Shown: positions 54,263-61,417 of the stretch, piece by piece
Layout of the letters: each line of letters opens with the position of its first letter
Numbering within the stretch: the stretch's first letter is position 1
NCBI RefSeq assembly: GCF_029953595.1
Contig: NZ_CP124535.1
Coordinates: forward strand, 3,083,001-3,147,000
Reading direction: 5' to 3'
Length of the DNA stretch: 64,000 nucleotides
Source of the DNA: Fuscovulum ytuae
GTDB lineage: Bacteria; Pseudomonadota; Alphaproteobacteria; Rhodobacterales; Rhodobacteraceae
Position numbers and translations under genes: made by a program
The notes under the pieces: model-generated
The model's database searches: none
What the model was told of the DNA's origin: nothing
What the model saw: only the letters and a program-made list of their open reading frames with translations

Positions 54263-55069
54263 ATGAGCTTTTCGATTTCGGGCAAGACGGCCATCGTGAC
54301 CGGGGCGGCCAATGGCATCGGGTTGGCGATCGCGCGGCATTTCCTCGACAAGGGGGCGAATGTGATGTTCGCTGATATGGACGAGGCGCGACTTGAAGAT
54401 GAAGTGGGTGCCGAGGCGCGGGGCGAGGGGCAGGTGCGGATGTTCGCGGGCGATCTGCGGCAAAAGCTGACCATCGCCAATCTGCTTTCGGCCACGGTGG
54501 ATGCCTTTGATCGCGTGGACATTCTTGTGAATGCCAGCCGCCAGTGCCGGACATCAAACCCGATCGACCCGGAAGAGGATGGGGTGGATGAGTTGTGGCA
54601 GCAAAATGTGCTGACCAGCCTGCGCCTCAGCCAGATGACGGCGAAGCGGATGATCCAAAAGGCGGAAAAGGCCGGAACGGAAGGGATGATCGGGTCGATC
54701 ATCAACCTTTCGTCGTTGGCGGCGGTACGGACGCAGCCTGAACTGCTGGCCTATTCGATCAGTTCGGCAGCGGTGGAGCAGATGACGCGGTCCTTGGCCG
54801 TAGCCTTGGCACCCAAAGGGATACGGGTGAATGCGGTGTCCTTTGCCAGCGTCCTGAGCGCGTCGATGCAGGGCGCGCTGAAGGAGAACCCGGATTGGCG
54901 CGGGGTGGTCGAGGCGGGTACGCCGCTGGGCCGGATCGCCAGCGCCGATGAGGTGGCGGAGGCTGCGCATTTCCTTGCCAGCGATGCGTCGGGGTTCATG
55001 ACGGGGCAGGTCCTGACACTGGACGGCGGACGGGGCCTGTTGGACGTGGTGGCGGCCCCGTCGTTTTGA
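54263..55069 (+). CDS. Short-chain dehydrogenase lacking the catalytic lysine
   Basis: A 268-residue Rossmann-fold SDR with the cofactor motif TGAANGIG (residues 13-20), NLSS carrying the catalytic serine region (148-151) and Tyr164. The usual YxxxK is YSISS: Ser168 occupies the lysine position. The NNAG motif is also changed to VNAS. The C-terminal LTLDGGRG is normal. It may have lost dehydrogenase activity or use another general base. Its stop codon directly abuts the stop of the convergent lipoprotein gene. Confidence 0.8.
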   Translation: MSFSISGKTAIVTGAANGIGLAIARHFLDKGANVMFADMDEARLEDEVGAEARGEGQVRMFAGDLRQKLTIANLLSATVDAFDRVDILVNASRQCRTSNPIDPEEDGVDELWQQNVLTSLRLSQMTAKRMIQKAEKAGTEGMIGSIINLSSLAAVRTQPELLAYSISSAAVEQMTRSLAVALAPKGIRVNAVSFASVLSASMQGALKENPDWRGVVEAGTPLGRIASADEVAEAAHFLASDASGFMTGQVLTLDGGRGLLDVVAAPSF

Positions 55070-55462
55070 TCAGTCGGGATATTGCGCTTTGCACTGGGCG
55101 ATGACGGGCTCCGCGGCGCGGGCCAGTTGATCGCGCCGTTCCAGCATGCTTTCCAGTTTGGCGGATTCGGCCTTCAGGTCGATGGCCTTGGGGCGGCTGC
55201 GGGTCTGGGCTTCTTGTTCGAAGCAATAATAGGGGGCAGCCGCGGGCTGGCCCGGCGCTGGTGCCGGAGCCTGACACAGCTGCCAGACAGGCACATGGAC
55301 GGTGTATTCCTCAATCGCGTAGCCGCGGCTGAGGTTGCCTTGCGTCTCGGCGATCAACTTTTCCATCACGCGCAGATCGCGGGTGTTGCGGTTGATGCAT
55401 TGTTCTTGCGGGGTGCCGCAGGCGGCAAGAAGAACGAGGGGCACGAGTGACAAGCGGCGCAT
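55070..55462 (-). CDS. Small predicted lipoprotein of unknown function
   Basis: A 130-residue protein with a lipoprotein signal (LVPLVLLAAC, lipidation at about Cys16), then a Cys-containing region (CGTPQEQCIN), a Pro/Ala-rich stretch and a charged helix near the end. No domain is recognised. The four further cysteines could form disulfides in the periplasm. ATG 55462 is chosen for the signal peptide. Divergent from hemF. Confidence 0.7.
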   Translation of the reverse strand: MRRLSLVPLVLLAACGTPQEQCINRNTRDLRVMEKLIAETQGNLSRGYAIEEYTVHVPVWQLCQAPAPAPGQPAAAPYYCFEQEAQTRSRPKAIDLKAESAKLESMLERRDQLARAAEPVIAQCKAQYPD

Positions 55463-55579
55463 GATCTGGTCTTTCCGTTTTGGCGGCATTCTAGCGCGGG
55501 GCGGTGGATGCTGCCAAATGGCATGTTGGCGAGCGGTTGGTGCAGTGCTAGGCATGGAAGTGTCAACTTGGAGAGACAG

Positions 55580-56455
55580 ATGACCGACCTGTTCGATGCC
55601 CGCAAGGCCCGTGCCGCCGCTTGGTTCCGTGAATTGCGCGATCAGATCGTCGCCTCATTCGAGGGGCTGGAGGATCGGTTTGGCGAAGGCGAGCCGGGCC
55701 GGTTTGAGGTGACACCCACGACGCGGGCCGATGGCGGTGGCGGGTTGATGAGCGTGATGCGCGGTGGCCGGGTGTTTGAAAAGGTCGGCGTGAACGTGTC
55801 CGAGGTGCATGGCACCTTGGGCGAGCGGGCGCAGAAGGCGATGGCAGCGCGGGGCGTGCCGGGGATGGACAAGGACCCGCGCTTTTGGGCATCGGGGATT
55901 TCGCTGGTGGCGCATATGGTGAACCCGCATGCGCCTGCGGTGCATATGAACACGCGGATGTTCTGGACGCCGCATGCATGGTGGTTCGGCGGTGGGTCGG
56001 ATCTTAACCCGGCCATCGAATATGCCGAGGATACGGCGCATTTCCATGGCCAGATGCAGGCGGCCTGCGATCTGCACGACGCGGGCTATTACCCAAAGTT
56101 CAAGGCATGGGCGGATGAGTATTTCTTCGTGCCGCATCGGGGAAGGGCGCGGGGCGTGGGGGGCATCTTTTATGATGACCTGAATAGCGGTGGCCCGGAT
56201 GCCGACAGCTGGGATGCGGATTTCGCCTTCACGCAGGATGTGGGGCGGCATTTCCTGCCTGCCTTCGTGCCGGTGACAGAGCGGCGGGTGGGCAGTGCAT
56301 GGACCGAGGCCGACCGCGAGGCGCAATTGGTGCATCGCGGGCTTTATGCGGAATACAACCTTGTCTACGACCGGGGCACGAAGTTCGGGCTGGAGACGGG
56401 GCATGATGCCAATGCCGTGTTGATGAGCCTGCCGCCCATCGCCAAGTGGACTTGA
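55580..56455 (+). CDS. hemF: Oxygen-dependent coproporphyrinogen III oxidase
   Basis: A 291-residue HemF with family segments GGLMSVMRGGRVFEKVGVN, HMNTRMFW, WWFGGGSDLNP and a C-terminal YNLVYDRGTKFGLETG. It converts coproporphyrinogen III to protoporphyrinogen IX using oxygen; the anaerobic counterpart hemN is at 36.5 kb. ATG 55580 follows TTGGAGAGACAG; an upstream ATG at 55508 lies in the divergent promoter region. Confidence 0.95.
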   Translation: MTDLFDARKARAAAWFRELRDQIVASFEGLEDRFGEGEPGRFEVTPTTRADGGGGLMSVMRGGRVFEKVGVNVSEVHGTLGERAQKAMAARGVPGMDKDPRFWASGISLVAHMVNPHAPAVHMNTRMFWTPHAWWFGGGSDLNPAIEYAEDTAHFHGQMQAACDLHDAGYYPKFKAWADEYFFVPHRGRARGVGGIFYDDLNSGGPDADSWDADFAFTQDVGRHFLPAFVPVTERRVGSAWTEADREAQLVHRGLYAEYNLVYDRGTKFGLETGHDANAVLMSLPPIAKWT

Positions 56456-56501
56456 CCGGCGGCGCGCTGTAAGGGGGCGCGGTCAGGGCAAGGGGCGGAT
56501 C

Positions 56502-56843
56502 ATGGCGGATATCGAGATCAGGGCGCGGGCCTTCTGGACCGACACCGAGGGCGGCGAGCATGCCGTGGGATTCGCGGCGAGCGAGGACCCTGAGGACGGC
56601 TATGTGATCTTCGAAGGGAAGCCGGGCGACCGGAAGGGCCTGTATCTTGAGGTGTCCGACGAAATCTTCGCCGCCAAGGATGCGGTGGAGGCGGTGGCCT
56701 TTTCCGATCAGGGTTTTGTCCTGACGATCAAGCCGTCGATGCAGGCCAAGCTGGGTATGGTGGGCGAGGTGGCAGTTTTCGTCGCCGGCGATGATGCGGA
56801 TGGTCAGGCGGCGCTGACGGTGCTGCGGGGTTTGGTTGGCTGA
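56502..56843 (+). CDS. Conserved hypothetical acidic protein
   Basis: A 113-residue cytoplasmic protein, strongly acidic (many Asp/Glu, for example EGGEHAVGFAASEDPEDGYV). It has alternating beta-type segments and no signal, cysteine or membrane helix. It is not recognised. The layout (short, acidic, edge-strand rich) is reminiscent of small immunity or adaptor domains, but no toxin gene is adjacent. It lies 46 nt after hemF with its own AAGGGGCGG site and ends next to a degenerate REP-like hairpin. Confidence 0.65.
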   Translation: MADIEIRARAFWTDTEGGEHAVGFAASEDPEDGYVIFEGKPGDRKGLYLEVSDEIFAAKDAVEAVAFSDQGFVLTIKPSMQAKLGMVGEVAVFVAGDDADGQAALTVLRGLVG

Positions 56844-56847
56844 GGCC

Positions 56848-56872
56848 TAGGATGGGCAGATTGCCCTTCCTT
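56848..56872. repeat. REP-like hairpin, degenerate copy 4
   Basis: CTAGGATGGGCA and TGCCCTTCCT around GAT: the same core as copies 1-3 with mismatches in the outer stem. It is in the convergent gap between the hypothetical gene and the EamA transporter gene. Confidence 0.5.
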
Positions 56873-56876
56873 CGCG

Positions 56877-57770
56877 TCAGGCCTGCTGCCACAGCAGCGC
56901 CGCCACGCCTGCCACGATGATCGCCATGCCAAGATACTGTCGCGGCGTGGTTTTCTGCCGAAAGTGCAGTCGGGCGACGATCTGGGCCAGTGGCACCTCG
57001 ACCAGTGCCAATGTGCGAACATTCGCGGCGGTGGTCAGCGAGAAGCCTGTGAACCAGCAGGCCGAGGCGAAGGCGCCAAGGAAACCTGCGGCAAGCGATG
57101 TGCGCCAGACGCGGAAGGAACCTTTCAGCGCGCCCTTGTCGAAAATCGCAAGCCAGATCAACAGTGTGGCGGATTGGATCGCAAGCGCGAGGGTCAACGT
57201 GGTCAGCGCGCGGGTGAGGAAACCGCCCTCGGGCAGGGCGGTGATGCCGCCGCGAAAGCCGATGGCAGCAAGGCCATAGCCCGCGCCCGCCAGAAGGCCG
57301 AGGGCGGCGGGGCGGAACTGAAAGAGGGTTCGGATCGGCCCTGGCTTGATCGACAGGACGAGGACCCCTCCCGTGGCCAGCGCGATGGCGGCAAGCGTCC
57401 CGGAGGTCAGGTGGTCGCCCAGCAGGGCGATCCCCAGAAGCGCCACGAGGACGGGTTCGGTCTTGATCCATGCCGTGGCGACGCCGAAGCCCTGATCCCG
57501 CATGAGGAGGAGCATGAGCGCGGTGCCCGCGATCTGTGCCCATGCGCCGAGGGCTGTCCAGCCAAGGGTGGACAGGCCGGGGATGGGGATGGCCGATCCT
57601 GTCCAAGTAGTTTGCATCAAAAGGAAAAATACGGCGAAGGGCAGGCCGAAGAGAAAGCGGACCTGCGTCGCGCCAACGGTTCCCAGCGCGGATGTCAGGC
57701 CCGCCTGCGTGGCATTGCGCCCGGTCTGGGCCAGCGCCCCCAGAAGCGCGGCCCAGACCCAAAGCGCCAT
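56877..57770 (-). CDS. EamA/DMT-family transporter
   Basis: A 297-residue membrane protein with ten predicted helices in two EamA repeats, such as GAWAQIAGTALMLLLMRDQGFG and LVEVPLAQIVARLHFRQKTT near the C-terminus. Drug/metabolite transporters of this type usually export amino acids or small metabolites; the substrate is not inferable. It starts 1 nt after the hemE stop, so it is translated from the hemE transcript. Confidence 0.82.
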   Translation of the reverse strand: MALWVWAALLGALAQTGRNATQAGLTSALGTVGATQVRFLFGLPFAVFFLLMQTTWTGSAIPIPGLSTLGWTALGAWAQIAGTALMLLLMRDQGFGVATAWIKTEPVLVALLGIALLGDHLTSGTLAAIALATGGVLVLSIKPGPIRTLFQFRPAALGLLAGAGYGLAAIGFRGGITALPEGGFLTRALTTLTLALAIQSATLLIWLAIFDKGALKGSFRVWRTSLAAGFLGAFASACWFTGFSLTTAANVRTLALVEVPLAQIVARLHFRQKTTPRQYLGMAIIVAGVAALLWQQA

Positions 57771-57771
57771 G

Positions 57772-58809
57772 TCAGGCCCCGCGGACCGTGTCGATCATCA
57801 GTTGCACATTGGCGGGGTCGGCATCTGGCGTGATGCCATGGCCGAGGTTGAAGATATGCGGCCCCTTCCGGAAGGCATCGACCACGCGGCGGGTTTCGCG
57901 GACCAACGCCTCGCCGCCTGTGACCATGTGTTCGGGGGCAAGGTTGCCTTGGACGCAGCCCCCCGGCTGGACATGTTCGGCGGCCCATTCCGGGCTGACG
58001 GAATTGTCGATGGCCACGCAATCTGCCCCCGTCTTGGCGGCGAAGCCGATATAGCCGTCGCCTGCCTCACGCGGGAAGGCGATGATCGGCAGGCCGGGGT
58101 GGCGGTCCTTCATCGCGCTGATGATGCGGGCGGCGGGTTTGACGGCGAAGTCTTTGAAATCCTGACCTTTCAGGGAGCCTGCCCATGAGTCGAAGAGCTT
58201 AACCACCTCGGCCCCGGCGATCACTTGGGCGGAGAGATATTCGACCGTGGCTTCGGTGATGCGGTCGATCAGCGCCTCGAAAGTGGCGCGGTCGGTGTTC
58301 TTGAGCGCATGGGCGGCGCCTTGGTCTTTGGAGCCACGGCCTGCGATCATGTAGGTGGCGACCGTCCAAGGGGCGCCGGCAAAGCCGATGAGGGTGGTTT
58401 CTTTGGGCAATTCGCGGGCGAGGATGCGGACGGTTTCGTAGACCGGGGAAAGCGTGTCGTGGATCGCGTCGGTGGGTTTGAGCGCCCTGACCTGATCCAT
58501 CGTGGTGGTGGTTTCCATCCGCGGGCCTTCGCCGGTTTCGAACCAGAGTTTCGGCCCCAAGGCCTGTGGCAGAAGGAGGATGTCGGCAAAGAGAATGGCC
58601 GCGTCAAAGCCATAGCGGCGGATCGGTTGCAGGGTAACTTCTGCAGCAAGATCAGGGGTATAGCAGAGCGACAGGAAATCCCCGGCCTGCGCGCGTGTGG
58701 CGCGGTATTCGGGCAGGTAGCGACCCGCCTGACGCATCATCCAGATCGGCGGGGTGGGCAGCGTTTCGCCGGCAAGGGCGCGCAGGATGGTCTTGGTGGG
58801 CTGGGTCAT
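57772..58809 (-). CDS. hemE: Uroporphyrinogen decarboxylase
   Basis: A 345-residue HemE: N-terminal [17 protein letters not shown] (substrate-binding arginines), a [15 protein letters not shown] segment here [12 protein letters not shown] with the catalytic Asp, [23 protein letters not shown] and C-terminal [12 protein letters not shown]. It decarboxylates the four acetates of uroporphyrinogen III. ATG 58809 is the family start; the frame extends upstream without need. Divergent from hemC. Confidence 0.95.
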   Translation of the reverse strand: MTQPTKTILRALAGETLPTPPIWMMRQAGRYLPEYRATRAQAGDFLSLCYTPDLAAEVTLQPIRRYGFDAAILFADILLLPQALGPKLWFETGEGPRMETTTTMDQVRALKPTDAIHDTLSPVYETVRILARELPKETTLIGFAGAPWTVATYMIAGRGSKDQGAAHALKNTDRATFEALIDRITEATVEYLSAQVIAGAEVVKLFDSWAGSLKGQDFKDFAVKPAARIISAMKDRHPGLPIIAFPREAGDGYIGFAAKTGADCVAIDNSVSPEWAAEHVQPGGCVQGNLAPEHMVTGGEALVRETRRVVDAFRKGPHIFNLGHGITPDADPANVQLMIDTVRGA

Positions 58810-59014
58810 GGGGTGGCTTTCGTGGGGTCGCCCCTGCGGGGCCGGAGGGGTGATGCGGGGCGACGCAGGGCGCTGTCTCTGGCCCGAAGGGGCCGGAGGG
58901 CGGGGCATGGGGCCGGAGCCGGGGCGCGAAGCGGCGTCATGACCCATGGGTCTGACGGCGGCGGGGTCTTGTCAAGAGTTGTCAGGCAAAGATGACAGTT
59001 GTATGCCTTGGGGC

Positions 59015-59959
59015 ATGACAAATCCGCTTCCCTCCCCCGCCCAGCCCTTGAAGATCGGAACCCGTGGTTCGCCCCTTGCGCTGTGGCAGGCGCATGAGGT
59101 GCGGCGCTGCTTGATGGGGGCCTTTGACCTGCCGGAGGCAGCCTTTGAGATCGTGGTCATCAAGGTGACGGGGGACCAGATCCTTGACAAGCCGCTGAAG
59201 GAGATCGGCGGCAAGGGGCTGTTCACACGCGAGATAGAGGAGGCCTTGATCGACGGGGCCATAGATATAGCGGTCCATTCGATGAAGGACATGCCGACGG
59301 TGCAGCCGGAGGGGTTGGTCCTTGACTGCTATCTGCCGCGCGAGGATGTGCGGGACGGGTTCGTTTCGCCGGGGGTCGCGTCGCTGGCTGATCTGCCGCA
59401 AGGGGCGGTGGTGGGGTCTTCGTCGCTGCGGCGGCGGGCGCAATTGGCGTTGCGGCGGCCTGATTTGCGGCTGGTGGAGTTCCGGGGGAACGTTCAGACG
59501 CGGATGCGCAAGCTGGAAGAGGGGGTGGCGGTGGCCACCTTCCTTGCCATGGCGGGGTTGAATCGGCTGGGCATGGCGCATGTGGCGCGATCCGCCATCG
59601 CGCCGGAGGAGATGCTGCCTGCCGTGGCGCAGGGCGCGATTGGGGTGGAAAGACGCATTGCGGATCAACGGGTTGCAGGGATGCTGGCGGCGATCCATGA
59701 CGGGCCGACGGGGGTGCGTTTGGCCGCCGAGCGGGGGTTCCTTGCGCGCTTGGACGGGTCTTGCGAGACGCCGATTGCGGGGTTGGCTGTGATCGAGGGT
59801 GAGCGCCTTTGGCTGCGGGGTGAGATCCTGCGGCCTGACGGCAGCGAGTCGATCACGGCTGAGCGGCGGGGGGCCATTTCCGACGCCGCGGCCATGGGGC
59901 GCGATCTGGCGGATGAGGTGCTGGGGCGGGCGCCTGAGGGATTTTTCAGCTGGCGCTAA
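59015..59959 (+). CDS. hemC: Porphobilinogen deaminase (hydroxymethylbilane synthase)
   Basis: A 314-residue HemC: KIGTRGSPLALWQAHEV at the N-terminus, KDMPT (active-site Asp region), GSSSLRRRAQL and the dipyrromethane-attachment cysteine in LDGSCETPIAG (about residue 249). It polymerises four porphobilinogens. The ATG at 59015 is favoured by family N-termini; ATG 59003 is the alternative. Divergent from hemE across 205 nt. Followed by a dispersed element and hairpin array II. Confidence 0.94.
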   Translation: MTNPLPSPAQPLKIGTRGSPLALWQAHEVRRCLMGAFDLPEAAFEIVVIKVTGDQILDKPLKEIGGKGLFTREIEEALIDGAIDIAVHSMKDMPTVQPEGLVLDCYLPREDVRDGFVSPGVASLADLPQGAVVGSSSLRRRAQLALRRPDLRLVEFRGNVQTRMRKLEEGVAVATFLAMAGLNRLGMAHVARSAIAPEEMLPAVAQGAIGVERRIADQRVAGMLAAIHDGPTGVRLAAERGFLARLDGSCETPIAGLAVIEGERLWLRGEILRPDGSESITAERRGAISDAAAMGRDLADEVLGRAPEGFFSWR

Positions 59960-60002
59960 GTGCTTGCGGGCGCTGGGTTAATTCTCCAAAAGCCGTGAAA
60001 AC

Positions 60003-60080
60003 GGTTGTGCCCTGTTTTGTGCCGGATTTTGTGCAGCAAACTGTGGGCACGCGCGCTGCTGTTTCGCGCGGTTAACCATG
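60003..60080 (+). repeat. Dispersed element copy B in convergent gap
   Basis: GGTTGTGCCCTGTTTTGTGC followed by a 12-nt partial duplication ending TTTTGTGC, AGCAAACTGTGG, and finally GGTTAACCATG. It begins 44 nt after the hemC stop and is identical to copy A (38736) over its first 20+ nt. Hairpin array II follows 24 nt later. Confidence 0.72.
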
Positions 60081-60103
60081 ATCTGCGGGGGTGAGTCGGG
60101 GTG

Positions 60104-60222
60104 GCGAAATCTGGCGCAGATTTCGCGGCGTTTTTTGACGCAAAAAACGCTTTCGGGCGTCGGTCTGGTTTGGACCCGGAATGTGCGTCACATTCCGTCG
60201 CGTTTCCTGCGTCAGGAAACGC
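60104..60222. repeat. Hairpin array II (24-nt period, constant loop)
   Basis: Four perfect hairpins: GCGAAATC/GATTTCGC with loop TGGCGCA (60104-60126); GCGTTTTT/AAAAACGC with TGACGCA (60128-60150); CGGAATG/CATTCCG with TGCGTCA (60177-60197); GCGTTTCC/GGAAACGC with TGCGTCA (60200-60222). Loops start at 60112, 60136, 60184 and 60208, that is, spacings of 24, 48 and 24. The slot at about 60160 has no hairpin. The last unit covers the MFS stop codon. Confidence 0.85.
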
Positions 60223-61417
60223 CTAGGCGCGGGCGGTCGATCCAAAGGAGGGCCAGCGCGCCCAGAAGGGCGATGCCTGCCCCCATGAACGCTGTCAGCG
60301 CGTAGCCGCCGCCGATCATTGCACCCAGCGCGAAGGCCGCCGCCGCCAGAAGTTCCGCCGCCAGCCGTTGCAGCGCCAGCATCGCCCCCGCTGCGCCGGG
60401 GCGGCCGTCGAGCAGATCTTGATAATAGGCGATGGGCAGGGTGATGATCGCCGTCCCGCCCAAGCCCGCCAGCAGCGGCAGGAGCCAGAGCCATGCGGTT
60501 TCGGTCAGGACGGGCATCAGGGCGAGGTGGGAGATGTAGATCACCGTCCCTGCCGCCATCAACGTGGCGCGGCGGAAGCGGCGCGTCAGAAGGGGGAGGA
60601 GGAGCATGCAAGGCACCTCCCACCCCGCGACGAGGCCGATATAGAGCGCGGCATCGCCTGCGTCGCGGCTGGGTGAGGCATCGAAGACCAGCGCGGTGAG
60701 GATCATGTAGAGGTTCCCCGCCGAGGCGATGGCCCCAAGAAGGAGAAGGCGGATCAGGATGCGGCCTTCGGCAATCTCGGCAAAGGCGCGGCGGAAATTG
60801 AGGCCGGAGGGGCGATCCTGCCATGCGGTCTGCCCGTCGTGGGGCCAGCGCAGGTGCAGGAGGGTGGCAAGGATCACGGCGGCCACCGTCGCCGAGAGAT
60901 AGACGGCCATCACGTCGAGGCCCCAGCCGAAGGCGAAGGTGAAGAAGATCAGCATGGCGAGGAAGCTGAGCGAGAGGGCCGAGCGTAGGGTGGCGAGGAT
61001 CGCGTCCCGGGCGGCGCCGTCATCCTTGGCGCGGGCCAGCCGTGCCAATGCGAAAAGCTGGCCATAGAGCGAGGTGGCGACCGGGAAGAGGAGCCCGTGG
61101 CAGAGCAGGAAGGTGAGGGGTGAGGGGGCGATGAGCATAAGCCCCACGCCCGCCGCGCCGGAGGCGGCGGTCAGAAGGGCGATGCGGCGGCGGTTAGCGC
61201 GTTGATCCGACAGGATGCCCAGAAGGACCGAGGCGCTGACCGAAACCGCCGAGGCCATGGCAAGGATCAGGGCGAAGACGGGTTCCGAAAGGCCCAGGCG
61301 TTCGATCCCCACGAGCGATTGATAGGGATAGACCGAGGCGTTGAGCGCGCCCAAAAGCAGCATTGACCAAGCGATGAGCCTGAGCGTCGGATCGCGCAGG
61401 ACGGCGAAGGCGGTCAT
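60212..61417 (-). CDS. MFS transporter (sugar-efflux-like)
   Basis: A 401-residue major facilitator protein with about twelve helices and the motif A-like loop LGILSDQRANRRRIALL between helices 2 and 3. Length and layout resemble the SetA-type efflux group, but the substrate is unknown. It overlaps the upstream FAD dehydrogenase gene by four nt, suggesting joint function, for example with a 2-hydroxy acid. Its stop codon TGA is contributed by the loop of the last hairpin of array II. Confidence 0.8.
   Translation of the reverse strand: MTAFAVLRDPTLRLIAWSMLLLGALNASVYPYQSLVGIERLGLSEPVFALILAMASAVSVSASVLLGILSDQRANRRRIALLTAASGAAGVGLMLIAPSPLTFLLCHGLLFPVATSLYGQLFALARLARAKDDGAARDAILATLRSALSLSFLAMLIFFTFAFGWGLDVMAVYLSATVAAVILATLLHLRWPHDGQTAWQDRPSGLNFRRAFAEIAEGRILIRLLLLGAIASAGNLYMILTALVFDASPSRDAGDAALYIGLVAGWEVPCMLLLPLLTRRFRRATLMAAGTVIYISHLALMPVLTETAWLWLLPLLAGLGGTAIITLPIAYYQDLLDGRPGAAGAMLALQRLAAELLAAAAFALGAMIGGGYALTAFMGAGIALLGALALLWIDRPRLGVS

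Noticed and set aside
56502..56843. Immunity protein of a toxin system
   Set aside because: No polymorphic toxin or secretion-linked gene is adjacent, and the resemblance is limited to size and acidity.
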